Shown here one piece after another: positions 1-11,000 of a stretch of 64,000 bases of DNA. Under the pieces are notes generated by a model, which saw only the letters and a program-made list of their open reading frames with translations, searched no databases and had not been told where the DNA came from. The stretch spans positions 192,792 through 256,791 of the forward strand of contig NZ_BMEX01000005.1 in assembly GCF_014637345.1 (NCBI RefSeq), given 5' to 3'. Position 1 is the stretch's first letter. Each line of letters begins with the position of its first letter. A program made the position numbers and the translations under genes. This stretch comes from Kroppenstedtia guangzhouensis (GTDB lineage Bacteria > Bacillota > Bacilli > Thermoactinomycetales > DSM-45169).

Positions 1-559
1 TGGCTGCATTTTCGATCACAGTGACACCCTCCGCCCGGGAGGCCGCCAACATGATATTGATCGTTGCCCCCACGCTTATCACATCGAGATAGATTCTTGC
101 CCCTTTCAGATGGGACGCGGTCAGATGGATCGAACCATCCTTGTAAACCACCTGGGCTCCCAATGCTTCAAACCCCTTGATATGCTGATCGATGGGGCGG
201 GGGCCCAGATTACAGCCTCCGGGCATTCCCACGACCGCCTCCCCGAACCGACCCAGCATCGCCCCCATCAGATAATAGGAGGCCCGCAATTTTTTCACGC
301 TTGAATCGTCCATCGGCAGGTTTCTCAATTGTCGCCCGTCGATGCGCAGAGTATCTCCATCCCGGATCACTTCCGCTCCCAAGCGGCGTAGAATTTCTTC
401 AAAGACTTGCACATCCCGGATACCGGGTAGATTCTCTATCACCGTGACCGACTCGGCAAGAATGGTGGCGGGGATCAAAGCCAGTGCACTGTTCTTTGCC
501 CCGCTGATCGGCACATGGCCGTAAAGCGGGCGTCCTCCTTTGATCATCAGCTTTTCCAT
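1..559 (-). CDS. murA: UDP-N-acetylglucosamine 1-carboxyvinyltransferase (MurA), 3' end beyond window
   Basis: Cytoplasmic enzyme that transfers enolpyruvate from PEP to UDP-GlcNAc, the first committed step of peptidoglycan synthesis. The window holds the first 186 codons; the C-terminal half lies past the left edge. The N-terminus shows the SGAKNSAL motif (K22, N23), which binds UDP-GlcNAc, and the PEP-reactive cysteine in the loop [11 protein letters not shown] (C116), so it is the fosfomycin-sensitive Cys type. ATG start with an AAGGAGGG ribosome site. Its place next to fsa and fba matches the second Bacillus paralogue (murAB/murZ), so it is probably that copy. Confidence 0.95.
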   Translation of the reverse strand, partial: MEKLMIKGGRPLYGHVPISGAKNSALALIPATILAESVTVIENLPGIRDVQVFEEILRRLGAEVIRDGDTLRIDGRQLRNLPMDDSSVKKLRASYYLMGAMLGRFGEAVVGMPGGCNLGPRPIDQHIKGFEALGAQVVYKDGSIHLTASHLKGARIYLDVISVGATINIMLAASRAEGVTVIENAA

Positions 560-672
560 CTTGACCCTCCTTCCCAATTCACGTCTGACCCGGGCGGACC
601 CCTCATGAAAAGGGAAATCCGGCGGCGACAGGCCACACACCCGCACCGCCGGAACACTGATGATGGTGATCG

Positions 673-1332
673 TCAGTTCCTGCTATATCCTTTGTTCGCT
701 TGTTCCCAGTCTTGTTTAAACCGCTTGATCCCTTGATCGGTCAGGGGATGTTGAAACAGTTTTTTCATGACGCCAAAGGGCAAGGTGGCGACATGGGCAC
801 CGCTTTCCGCTGCTTGGGTGACATGAAGGGGATGGCGTACACTCGCTGCAATGATCTTTGTCCCGATTTCATGTATATCGAAAATATGGGCGATCTGTCT
901 GATCAATTCCATTCCGTCATGGCTGATATCATCCAATCTCCCGATAAAAGGACTCACATAGGTGGCCCCAGCCCGTGCGGCCATCAAAGCCTGATTAGCA
1001 GAAAAAACCAGGGTGACGTTGGTCTGGATCCCCTCCCGGGAAAAGCGGTGGACCGCTTTCAATCCTTCAGCAGTCATCGGAACCTTGATGGTGACCTTTT
1101 CGGAAATAGCCGTGAGCGGCTCCGCCTCTTTCCACATTCCCTCGGCATCATCACTCATCACTTCCGCACTGACTGAACCGTCGACGATGTCCACGATTTC
1201 CCGGAGGACCTCAGTAAATTCCCGCCCGGACTTGGCCACCAGACTTGGATTGGTGGTCACTCCGGCAAGGATGCCCCATTGATTTGCCTCACGAATCTCA
1301 TCCACTTGGGCAGTATCGATAAAAAATTTCAA
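673..1332 (-). CDS. fsa: Fructose-6-phosphate aldolase / transaldolase, TalC-FSA type
   Basis: 219 aa, the usual length of the short TalC/FSA subfamily (ywjH/tal in Bacillus). A single (beta/alpha)8 barrel that moves a dihydroxyacetone unit between sugar phosphates through a Schiff base; the expected lysine is K83 in TIKVPMT. The N-terminus ([13 protein letters not shown]) and the TTNPSLVAK motif are family hallmarks. It lies 51 bp after fba and about 110 bp before murA on the same strand, so co-transcription is likely. Transaldolase versus F6P aldolase activity cannot be decided from sequence alone. Confidence 0.93.
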   Translation of the reverse strand: MKFFIDTAQVDEIREANQWGILAGVTTNPSLVAKSGREFTEVLREIVDIVDGSVSAEVMSDDAEGMWKEAEPLTAISEKVTIKVPMTAEGLKAVHRFSREGIQTNVTLVFSANQALMAARAGATYVSPFIGRLDDISHDGMELIRQIAHIFDIHEIGTKIIAASVRHPLHVTQAAESGAHVATLPFGVMKKLFQHPLTDQGIKRFKQDWEQANKGYSRN

Positions 1333-1383
1333 AGCGGATCATCTCCTGTGAAAAATGAGCAAGGGGTCACGCTTCCCCTGAAA

Positions 1384-2238
1384 TCAAGCCTTTCCGGAAC
1401 TGCCGAACAGACGCATCTTCGCTTGAACGGTCGCCTGGATCGCCTCCCGGCCGGGACCCAAATATTTACGGGGATCGATCATGTCAGGTTTACTGTCGAG
1501 CAGTTCACGAACCACCCGGGTGCAGGCAACCTGGCTCTCCGTGTTGACATTGATTTTGCCCACACCCAGCCGGATCGAATCCTGGATCGCTTGGTCAGGA
1601 ACTCCGGAACCTCCGTGAAGCACGATGGGGGCATCGATGTTGTCAGCGACTTTTTCGATAATATCAAAGCGGATCTTCGGTTCCCCTTTATACATGCCAT
1701 GAGCGGTTCCGACGGCGATCGCCATCGCGTCGACCCCGGTCTCCTCCCAGAAGCGGATCGCTTCCTCAGGTTTGGCCAGGGCAGCCTCCGCCTCATCCAC
1801 TTGAACATCATCCTCCACTCCGCCGATAGTTCCCAATTCCCCTTCGACCGATACACCCACTGCATGGGCCGCTTTGACGATTTCCTTGGTGAGACGGATG
1901 TTTTCCTCAAACGGATGATGGGAACCGTCAAACATGACAGAGGAGAAACCGGCTTGGATACATTTCATCGCCACCTCAAAACTGCTGCCGTGATCCAGAT
2001 GCAGTGCCACCGGCACTCCTGCCTCTTCGGCAGCGATATTAGCCATGGCCACCACATATTCAAGTCCCATATAACGCATGGCCCCTTCACTGACACCGAA
2101 AATAAAGGGGGACTTTTCTTCTTTCGCCGCAGCAGCGATTCCCTGGACAAACTCCAGGTTGTTCATATTGAATTGTCCCACCGCAAATCCCTCTTTTTTG
2201 GCACGGGGGAGAAACTCGGTCATCGGTACCAATGGCAT
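1384..2238 (-). CDS. fba: Class II fructose-1,6-bisphosphate aldolase
   Basis: 284 aa zinc-dependent aldolase of glycolysis and gluconeogenesis. D82 and H83 in LHLDHG give the catalytic acid and first zinc ligand; H180 (GTAHG) and H208 (VLHGGSG) complete the zinc site. ATG start preceded by GAGGAGGATTTCAA. A plausible vegetative promoter sits about 75 bp upstream, so fba probably heads the fba-fsa-murA run. In Bacillus fbaA is followed upstream by spo0F and pyrG; here kce and kal intervene. Confidence 0.96.
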   Translation of the reverse strand: MPLVPMTEFLPRAKKEGFAVGQFNMNNLEFVQGIAAAAKEEKSPFIFGVSEGAMRYMGLEYVVAMANIAAEEAGVPVALHLDHGSSFEVAMKCIQAGFSSVMFDGSHHPFEENIRLTKEIVKAAHAVGVSVEGELGTIGGVEDDVQVDEAEAALAKPEEAIRFWEETGVDAMAIAVGTAHGMYKGEPKIRFDIIEKVADNIDAPIVLHGGSGVPDQAIQDSIRLGVGKINVNTESQVACTRVVRELLDSKPDMIDPRKYLGPGREAIQATVQAKMRLFGSSGKA

Positions 2239-2854
2239 TTGAAATCCTCCTCATCTGGATGGGTTTGAAAAATGAACCGTCGAAATCCCGTTATGTACCA
2301 TCTACTAATATACCAGGAGCGCCGGCTTCGCCCAAACAAAGCGGGTCCACCCCGCATCGGGAAAGTGTCCACCCGTATTTTAACATAAAACACCCTGCGG
2401 TACCTGAACCGACATCCGGTTATGATGACTGTCAACGCACCGGAGCGTGTCTGATACTGAGAGTCGGGCCGATGTGACCCACTCTCTTACCAACACACAG
2501 CAGCGAGACCTGGAAAGCGAAAGCGACCTTGACGAGACATGTACTCCCCGTGTGGAAAGACTCACCGGCGGCTGCACACGGAATCAGAGCCCCGTAATGC
2601 CCACAAGATCTCCAATGTTTGGCAACCATAAGAGGAGAAGATCCCTCCCCACAAGGACGTGATACTAAACCCGTGACCCGGGTGACCGCTAAAACCGTCT
2701 TTCCTCATACCTTCTTGAAGGCATCCAGCAGAGGTTCATACTCCTTTGGCCGTCCCTGTGGAAGCTCTGTCCACCTGCTTGTTCCTTCTCTTTTACCCGA
2801 TTTTACACCAAAATATGAATTCGACCGCCCACTCGATGATGGCCGAACAATACT
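2239..2854. other. Intergenic gap between kce and fba
   Basis: About 615 bp. It holds the fba promoter and ribosome site. Immediately after the kce TAG there is an in-frame open stretch of 49 codons ending in TGA at 2705-2707, with a protein-like end (see findings). Between about 2400 and 2700 I see short inverted repeats but no gene, known RNA motif or clear terminator. Confidence 0.5.
2307..2335 (-). promoter_or_regulatory. Candidate sigma-A promoter of fba
   Basis: On the minus strand TTGGGC (2330-2335), a 17-nt spacer, then TATATT (2307-2312), about 70 bp upstream of the fba start codon. Good -10, fair -35. Predicted by eye only. Confidence 0.5.
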
Positions 2855-3679
2855 CTACTTCTCTCCCAGACCCAACAACTGCCGGGCTTCCTCCGGCGTG
2901 GCCACATCCCGCTCCAGTTCACCGGCGATTCGTTTCACCCGTGCCACCAGTTGGGCATTGGTGGCCAACTCCCCTTTGCGGTAGTAAATGTTGTCCTCCA
3001 GCCCGACCCGGACGTGTCCCCCCAGAGTGATTCCCAGAGCAGCCATGGGCAACTGATGTCTGCCGATCCCCGCCACCGTCCAGGTGGCACCCTTGGGCAA
3101 TTGGTCGATCAGGAGCAGGAGATGACGGGCCGTCGCGGGCATCCCCCCAGGAACACCCATCACAAAGTCGAAATGGAGATGTCCGGTTACCCACCCATCA
3201 CGAACCAGCCCCAGAGCGGTTCCAATCATCCCTGTATCAAAAATTTCAAATTCCGGCCGCACTCCATACCGCATCATCTCCTCCGCAAAGAATTGGATCT
3301 CCGCGAGAGGATTCATAAACACTTCCGACCCGAAATTGACCGTGCCCGTAGTCAGGGTCGCCATCTCCGGGCCTAGGGAAACCGGTTGCAACCTCTCCTC
3401 CGGTGACATCCCGACAGCTCCCCCGGTGGATACCTGAACGATGATCGGACAACGCTTCCGAATCTCCCGGATGGCCGCCTCATACAGATCCCGGCTCTGG
3501 CTGGGCTTGCCTGTTTCATCCCGGACATGGATATGAGCGATGGCTGCTCCCGCCTCCCATGCTTGGGCGGCCGCCTCCCCGATCTCTTCCGGAGTGACGG
3601 GGAGGTGGGGGGTGTCTTCCCGGGTCACCTCAGCCCCGACCAAGGCAGCGGTGATGATCAATTTCTCCATGGTCTTCAT
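2855..3679 (-). CDS. kce: 3-keto-5-aminohexanoate cleavage enzyme
   Basis: Lysine-fermentation enzyme that converts 3-keto-5-aminohexanoate plus acetyl-CoA to acetoacetate plus 3-aminobutyryl-CoA. About 274 aa from the chosen start, the usual family length (DUF849 BKACE fold). Family signatures: HIHVRDETGKPSQ near the N-terminus, QVSTGGAVGMSPEERL, ATLTTGTVNFG, VMGVPGGMPA and GHVRVGLEDNIYY near the end. The reading frame is open to 3808, but homology begins at MEKLIITAALVGAEVTRE, so I start at the ATG at 3679 (next ATG 3670). Neither has a clear Shine-Dalgarno; a hairpin resembling an insertion-sequence end lies just upstream. Separated from kal by 613 bp of repeats. Confidence 0.9.
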   Translation of the reverse strand: MKTMEKLIITAALVGAEVTREDTPHLPVTPEEIGEAAAQAWEAGAAIAHIHVRDETGKPSQSRDLYEAAIREIRKRCPIIVQVSTGGAVGMSPEERLQPVSLGPEMATLTTGTVNFGSEVFMNPLAEIQFFAEEMMRYGVRPEFEIFDTGMIGTALGLVRDGWVTGHLHFDFVMGVPGGMPATARHLLLLIDQLPKGATWTVAGIGRHQLPMAALGITLGGHVRVGLEDNIYYRKGELATNAQLVARVKRIAGELERDVATPEEARQLLGLGEK

Positions 3680-3699
3680 AGAAATGATAGCGCCGAAAA

Positions 3700-3718
3700 C
3701 CCACGGGTTAGCCGTGGG
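3700..3718. repeat. 7-bp perfect hairpin upstream of kce, IS200/IS605-end-like
   Basis: CCCACGG (3700-3706), loop GTTAG, CCGTGGG (3712-3718). Short GC-rich hairpins of this look occur at the ends of IS200/IS605-type elements. It lies 21 bp upstream of the kce ATG, where a ribosome site should be. No transposase gene remains nearby; the assignment is inference. Confidence 0.4.
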
Positions 3719-3961
3719 CGGAGGCGCGCCCTCCTTTTTTAGTGATATCCATTCTCTGAACAGTTGCAGATGTTTGCGAGCCAAGCCCCGCACTGTCTCA
3801 GAGATCACTTTTCACATAAAAACTCCCTTTGCTACCGACCCGCATAAAAACCCCGGCCTTTATGCTCTTTGGTAACACCATATTCCTCTTTGAAAGCCTC
3901 TCACTTGTCGTAGTTTGGGGAAAGCCGTATGAGTCACCAACCCGTGCCTGTCACCTAAAAA

Positions 3962-4091
3962 CGTTGTGAATTGGTGCTGGCCGGGTCCGTCGGGATTGGA
4001 ATTCGCATTTTGGAGCCAAAGCTCATGCGATCCAAAGACGCTACATGTGAAACCAAACCTTCCTGTGAACGGTTTTTCACAATGCTTCCAG
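3962..4091. repeat. Palindromic intergenic repeat A, copy 1
   Basis: Starts CGTTGTGAATT and ends TCACAATGCTTCCAG, a terminal inverted repeat. The interior carries GTCGGGATTGG and ACATGTGAAACC, shared with the other copies. Lies between kal and kce and runs directly into repeat B. Confidence 0.75.
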
Positions 4092-4262
4092 TACTACTTT
4101 GAGTGTTGATGAATTATGGAATGTCGAAGATTGTCCCAAAACAAATGAACCTGGACAGTGATTACTGCATTTGGAGCTCGCTTCCCACAATAGAGACAAT
4201 GATCGACATCGATTGACACTCTTGGAGTAAGGATCAAGGTTGTAGGGATCACAACGCTTCCA
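4092..4262. repeat. Repeat B, copy 1, with remnant reading frame
   Basis: About 80% identical by eye to 22273-22440. Begins AGTACTACTTTGAGTG and ends near ATCACAACGCTTCCA, a further copy of the repeat A end. The minus strand is open for SIDVDHCLYCGKRAP..., a CxxC-containing stretch that is also recognisable, with stops, in copy 2. It looks like decayed coding sequence within a mobile repeat. Confidence 0.65.
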
Positions 4263-4292
4263 AATGGACTCAGGCACTCGAATCTTTTTGCC

Positions 4293-4688
4293 TTATCTGT
4301 TCAAACGCTGCTTTTCCAAGGGAACCACACAAGTCCCAGTCGCCCGGGCCACCAGCTGCGGCTCTTCCAGCACACGTGCGGCGGAGGGATTGACAGGGTC
4401 GATATTGGCCTCGATCACTTTATGAGCGGTAAAACTCATCCCCCGGGAGGTCTTCCCCTTCCTTGTGATCTTGCCTGTCGCCTCGATATAATCCCCTGCA
4501 TGCACCGGTGCTGTGAACTCAACCGAGTCATAAGCCACAAACAAGCCCTCATCCCCGTCCAGACGAATCAGGAGTTCAGTGGCCACATCACCGAACAGGG
4601 ACATCATTCTGGCACCATCCACCAGATTTCCTCCATAATGGGCATCAGCTTGACTCATGCGCAAACGGATTTTCACTTCTTCCAGCAT
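4293..4688 (-). CDS. kal: 3-aminobutyryl-CoA ammonia lyase
   Basis: Removes ammonia from L-3-aminobutyryl-CoA to give crotonyl-CoA, the step after Kce in lysine fermentation. 131 aa, family length, hotdog fold. Typical features are [19 protein letters not shown] at the N-terminus, [22 protein letters not shown] in the middle and the [10 protein letters not shown] strand near the end. ATG start with GGAGGG seven bases upstream. It follows spo0F by only 27 bp on the same strand, so it may be read from the spo0F promoter unless one is hidden inside spo0F. Confidence 0.9.
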   Translation of the reverse strand: MLEEVKIRLRMSQADAHYGGNLVDGARMMSLFGDVATELLIRLDGDEGLFVAYDSVEFTAPVHAGDYIEATGKITRKGKTSRGMSFTAHKVIEANIDPVNPSAARVLEEPQLVARATGTCVVPLEKQRLNR

Positions 4689-4715
4689 CTCTTTCCCTCC
4701 TGTCTTTTGGTTCCG

Positions 4716-5093
4716 TCACTCTGTTTGTGTCAGTTGACGGATCACTTCTGTCCGCAGTTCCATAATGTCAAAAGGTTTCGTAAAGTGGGCACGGGCTCCC
4801 AATTTGGTTGCCTCCTCCACCATATCCAATTCCCCGTAGGCTGTCATCATGATCACGATCACGTCCATTTGCTCTTTTTTCAGTTGTCGAAGCAGCTCGA
4901 GACCGTCCATTCCCGGCATTTTCATGTCCAGTAAAATCAAATCCGGGTTTTCTTTCCGGATGAGCTCCAACGCCAATTTACCGTTGGCTGCCTGAAAGAT
5001 GTTCATCCCCTCCCGGGAAAATACCTCTGTCAAAAGAATACGGATCCCGTACTGATCATCGACAACCAGGACTTTTTTGTCTGATAGCGACAT
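4716..5093 (-). CDS. spo0F: Sporulation response regulator Spo0F
   Basis: 125 aa single-domain receiver with no output domain. It relays phosphate from sporulation kinases to Spo0B and on to Spo0A. Acidic pair D12-D13, phosphoacceptor D56 in LLDMKMPGMDG, T84 and K106 in HFTKPFD are all present. ATG start with a GGGGGG-rich ribosome site. Position next to pyrG is as in Bacillus. Shows that the organism belongs to the phosphorelay-type endospore formers. Confidence 0.95.
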   Translation of the reverse strand: MSLSDKKVLVVDDQYGIRILLTEVFSREGMNIFQAANGKLALELIRKENPDLILLDMKMPGMDGLELLRQLKKEQMDVIVIMMTAYGELDMVEEATKLGARAHFTKPFDIMELRTEVIRQLTQTE

Positions 5094-5461
5094 ACTTGTC
5101 CCCCCTTGTGAGAACCCGTTTCGGCATATAAAAGGAAATCATGATCCATGCTGACTCCTGACTTTTCGATCTATGTATAACCGGTATCAACTTCTCGGAA
5201 CTGGCTGTGCCGGTTGAGGAAAAAGTGGATTCTTTTTTTATATTCACAATCCGATGTCTGTTTTCCTTCTATTCTCGACTGAAAAAGCTGTCAAGGACCC
5301 CTTTTCGAAAAGAAGCAATTACGGACAGAACCCCTGTTTCGTGTTCTTTCGCCCCTTTCATAAATGAATCAAAATCACTTTCTTTCCATTTAATAAAAAC
5401 AAAAAAACGCGCCGGGTGGCGCGATGAAAAATGACGGATGATGAAGGATGATTACACCCGA
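5094..5461. other. Intergenic region spo0F-pyrG
   Basis: Holds the pyrG terminator at its pyrG end and the upstream region of spo0F. The latter is AT-rich and should contain the spo0F promoter, but I could not place a convincing sigma-A or sigma-H pair. No gene of credible quality. Confidence 0.5.
5398..5423 (-). terminator. Rho-independent terminator of pyrG
   Basis: Minus strand CGCGCC, loop ACCC, GGCGCG, then seven U. About 40 bp past the pyrG stop. Confidence 0.85.
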
Positions 5462-7093
<1,632 letters not shown>

Positions 7094-7122
7094 TTATCGT
7101 TCCCAGAATGCTTCCAGAAATT

Positions 7123-7224
7123 AAAAAAAAGCGCCTCCCTGTGCTTGGGGGGCACTTTACGCGCAAAAGGCTTATTCAGCGGCAACAGCCGCTCAGCTGT
7201 TAAAGGTAAAACAAAATTTAGCCC
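7123..7224 (-). promoter_or_regulatory. pyrG leader: CTP-responsive attenuator leader of pyrG
   Basis: The transcript is predicted to start GGGC (7224-7221). A terminator hairpin (7131-7155: GUGCCCCCC, loop, GGGAGGCGC with one mismatch) is followed by eight U (7130-7123). In Bacillus pyrG, low CTP causes repeated G addition at the start, and the poly-G pairs with the C-rich arm to prevent termination. Here that arm contains six consecutive C (7152-7147). A second small hairpin (AACAGC/GCTGTT) lies at 7184-7201. The mechanism is transferred from Bacillus; start site and hairpin are seen here. Confidence 0.8.
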
Positions 7225-7231
7225 ATATGCT

Positions 7232-7260
7232 ACTTTACTGCTGAGGTCCCGCTTTGTCAA
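7232..7260 (-). promoter_or_regulatory. pyrG promoter
   Basis: Minus strand TTGACA (7255-7260), 17-nt spacer, TAAAGT (7232-7237). The initiating sequence GGGC is at 7224-7221, seven bases past the -10. The -35 overlaps the rpoE stop codon. Confidence 0.8.
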
Positions 7261-7703
7261 GATCCCTCTTCTTCCTTGTCCAGGGTGGCATCATCAAACT
7301 CCCTGTCGTCAAAATCCCCGCCAAAATCCTCATCCCCGTCGGTGTCCGCCTCTTCCAGATCCGGATCCTCCTCATCGAACGGATCTTCTTCCAACTCGTC
7401 TGAGTCATCCTCTTTGACATTCTGGGCGACGGCGGCGTCAGTGGCCTGTTCCGTGGGATACCATCGTTTCAATCCCCACAGACTTTTACCGACACAGATA
7501 AAGCGGCCATCGATATTGATTTCCGTATACAGTTGGGCGATCAAGCTTCGGGTTTCCTCCTCTGAAAACCCTTTCAACCCGGCAACCTCCCCCATGATCT
7601 CCCGATATAACATCGGTTCACCTTTTTCCCGCAATATATGATAAGCAATGTCGACCATGGCGGTCTCCCGGATGTCTTCTTCATTCAACTCTGCCAGGTT
7701 CAT
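7257..7703 (-). CDS. rpoE: RNA polymerase delta subunit
   Basis: 148 aa. The folded N-terminal domain (about 1-90, with IAYHILREKGEPMLYREIM and GRFICVGKSLWGLKRWYP) binds RNA polymerase. The C-terminal third is a run of Asp and Glu, the disordered polyanion that displaces nucleic acid and speeds recycling. Low-GC Gram-positive marker. It sits upstream of pyrG on the same strand as in Bacillus. A repeat A copy lies in its 5' untranslated region. Confidence 0.95.
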   Translation of the reverse strand: MNLAELNEEDIRETAMVDIAYHILREKGEPMLYREIMGEVAGLKGFSEEETRSLIAQLYTEINIDGRFICVGKSLWGLKRWYPTEQATDAAVAQNVKEDDSDELEEDPFDEEDPDLEEADTDGDEDFGGDFDDREFDDATLDKEEEGS

Positions 7704-7732
7704 CCGTCACGCACTTCCTTCCTTTAAAAAGT

Positions 7733-7862
7733 CCAGAAATGTTGTGATTTAATACTTTCTTTGAACGGTTGGGATAAGGTTTCACATTTCGCTCAGACGT
7801 TCTGACAATCCGACGCTCCATGTAACCCCCACCCTGTGACATCTTTTTCACAACACTTCTGG
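7733..7862. repeat. Palindromic intergenic repeat A, copy 2
   Basis: 130 bp with the cleanest ends: CCAGAAATGTTGTGA on the left, TCACAACACTTCTGG on the right, 14 of 15 complementary. Interior has GGTTTCACATTTCGC and CTCCATGTAACCC. It lies between the predicted rpoE promoter and the rpoE start, so it would be transcribed as a long hairpin. Confidence 0.8.
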
Positions 7863-7895
7863 GGAACTCCGCAATCTCTTGTTTACCGTATGTCT

Positions 7896-7923
7896 ATTTT
7901 AACCAAAACCTTTGCGAAGTCAA
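7896..7923 (-). promoter_or_regulatory. Candidate rpoE promoter
   Basis: Minus strand TTGACT (7918-7923), 16-nt spacer, TAAAAT (7896-7901). Would give a leader of about 185 nt that includes the repeat A copy. Confidence 0.55.
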
Positions 7924-7962
7924 CTGATGCGGGAGAACCCGATCAGATTCCCTGTGCCGATA

Positions 7963-7988
7963 TAAAAAAAGCCGGCCCGCCGGCCGGC
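7963..7988 (-). terminator. Rho-independent terminator of icmF
   Basis: Minus strand GCCGGCC, loop GGCG, GGCCGGC, then seven U; 23 bp past the icmF stop. Confidence 0.85.
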
Positions 7989-8010
7989 AGAGAACGGATA
8001 CTGTCCCAGA

Positions 8011-11000
8011 TCACATATTGCGACGGTATTCACCGCCGATTTCAAAAAGGGCGTCTGTGATCTGCCCCAGGCTGGCATGGCGAACGGTATGCATCAATTC
8101 CGCAAACAGATTGCCATTCTCCCGGGCTGTCTGTTTCAGTCGGTCGAGGGCCGCTTTAGCCTCTTCCCGATGAGCTTCCTGGAATTCGCGCAGGTTTTGG
8201 ATCTGAGTCTGTTTTTCTTCGGGGGTGGCCCGTGTCAGCTTCACTTCCGGTTCCGCTTCGTCCCCTTCTTTGAGGAAAGTGTTCACTCCGATGATCGGCA
8301 GTTCCCCGGAGTGCTTCTTGGTCTCGTAGTCAAGGGACTCCTCTTGGATCTTTCCCCGCTGATACTGGGTTTCCATCGCCCCGAGGACGCCTCCCCGATC
8401 GCTGATCCGATCAAATTCCGACAATACCGCTTCCTCCACCAGGTCCGTCAGCTCTTCGATAATGAAGGAACCCTGAAGCGGATTTTCATTCTTGGCGAGG
8501 CCCAGTTCCTTGGTGATAATCATCTGGATGGCCATAGCCCGTCGTACCGATTCTTCGGTCGGTGTGGTAATCGCTTCATCATAAGCGTTGGTGTGCAGGG
8601 AATTGCACTGGTCATAGATGGCCATCAAAGCTTGGAGAGTGGTCCGGATATCGTTAAAGTCGATTTCCTGAGCGTGCAGGCTGCGGCCAGAGGTTTGAAT
8701 GTGGTATTTCAACTTTTGGCTTCGCTCACCGGCCCCGTAAAGCCTTTTCATCGCCACTGCCCAGATGCGGCGGGCCACCCGACCGATCACAGAGTACTCC
8801 GCATCCAACCCATTGCTGAAAAAGAAGGAGAGGTTGGGAGCAAACTGATCGATGTCCATTCCCCGGGAAAGATAATACTCCACATAGGTGAAAGCATTGG
8901 CCAGAGTGAAAGCCAACTGCGAAATCGGATTGGCCCCCGCCTCGGCGATGTGGTAACCGCTGATGCTGACAGAGTAATAGTTTCGCACCCGGTTGGCAAT
9001 GAAGTATTCCTGGATATCTCCCATCATCTTCAGAGCAAACTCGGTGGAGAAGATACAGGTGTTTTGTCCCTGGTCCTCTTTCAGGATATCCGCCTGTACC
9101 GTGCCCCGGACCGTGGACAGGGCCCGGGCCCGGATCTCCTCCTGTTCCTCCGGCTTGGGTTCCCGCCCCTTCTGTTCCCGGAATTTGTCAATCTGCTGAT
9201 CGATGGCCGTATTGAGGAACATGGCAAGAATGATCGGGGCAGGTCCGTTAATCGTCATGGAGACACTGGTGTTGGGAGCACACAGGTCAAAACCGGCGTA
9301 CAGCTTTTTCATGTCCTCCAGGGTACAGACACTGACCCCGCTCTCCCCGATTTTCCCATAGATGTCCGGCCGTTCATCGGGATCCCTTCCATACAGTGTC
9401 ACCGAATCAAAAGCAGTGGACAACCGTTTGGCCGTCTCCCCTTCGGAAAGGTAGTGGAAGCGGCGATTGGTCCGCTCCGGGGTCCCTTCGCCGGCAAACA
9501 TTCGTTTGGGATCTTCATCCGTCCGTTTGAAGGGAAACACTCCCGCCGTGAAGGGGAATCGTCCCGGTACGTTCTCCAGCATCCCCCATCGCACCAGCTC
9601 GCCCCGATCCTCAAACTTGGGCAACGACACTTTGGGAATACGGGTTCCGGACAAAGTTTCCGTGAACAGGGGAGTGCGGATCTCCCGGTCCCGGATGGTC
9701 ACCTTATATTCATCCTGTCGATAGGCTTCCTTCAGCTTGGGCCACTCTTCGAGAAACCGCTTCGCTTCGGGGTCCATCCCCACTTCCACTTTCTCTTTGA
9801 CCCGATGCAACCTCTCCGAGAGTCCTTCTGCTTCCTCCTCGTACTCCGCAAGGGTTTCCAGGCTTCCTTCCAACTGATGGGCTTTCCGTGCCAGCCGGCT
9901 TTGTTCTTCCACGTGCTTCCGATATTTTCGGACCGTGTTGGATATATCCCTCAGGTAATGACTCCGTTCCGGCGGGATGATATGGATGTCTCCTTGCCGG
10001 TCTGTGCCCGGCTCCCAACCGAATTTCCAATCCAAAGACATCTTCTCCGTCAACCGATCCATCAGTGCCCGGTAAAACCGGTTGGTACCGGGATCGTTGT
10101 ATCGGCTGGCCATCGTACCGAAGACGGGAACCTCTTCGTCAGGGGCATCAAAAAGTTCGTGGTTGCGACGATACTGTTTTTTCACATCCCGCAGAGCATC
10201 TTTGGAGCCTTTGCGGTCAAATTTGTTGATCACGACCAAATCGGCATAATCCAGCATTTCAATCTTCTCCAGTTGGGAGGGAGCCCCAAATTCCGATGTC
10301 ATCACATAGACGGACAAGTCGCTCACATCGACTACATCGGCATTCCCCTGACCGATTCCGCTGGTTTCCAGAAAAACGATGTCAAAACCGGATCGTTTCA
10401 ATACAGACAATGCTTCTTGAGTGGCTCCGGAGAGCTCCGACCGGTTTTTCCGGGTGGCCAGACTCCGCATGTAAACCCGAGGATGGTGCACAGCATTCAT
10501 TCGGATTCGATCTCCGAGCAGCCCCCCGCCAGTTTTCTGCTTGGAGGGATCGATGGACAGAACGGCCACTTTTTTATCAGGAAAGTCCGCCAGAAACCGC
10601 CGCACCAGTTCGTCGGTCAAGGAGCTCTTTCCGGCGCCGCCGGTACCGGTGAGACCGACCACAGGCACTTTGTATCCGGAATCCTCTCCTTTTCCTGCAG
10701 TGGGTGGCTGCTGCCCGGAAGGGTTTCCATCTGACTTCTCCAAAACATCCTTCTCAGCCAGGGTGATCAGACGAGCGATCGCTCGGTGATCCCCTTTCTC
10801 CGCGGCTTCCCTCTCCCAGGACTCCTGTTCCACTGTGGGAAAATCACAGGCTTTCATCATATGGTTGATGATTCCCTGCAGGCCCAAGTTTCGCCCGTCT
10901 TCCGGAGAGAACACTTTAACCACACCATAAGCTTCCAATTCGCGGATTTCCCGGGGAACAATCACCCCGCCTCCTCCTGCGAACACTCGGATGTGACCGG

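Noticed and set aside
2440-2700. Riboswitch or structured RNA in the kce-fba gap
   Set aside because: Several short inverted repeats but no match to a riboswitch core that I know, and no terminator/anti-terminator pair.
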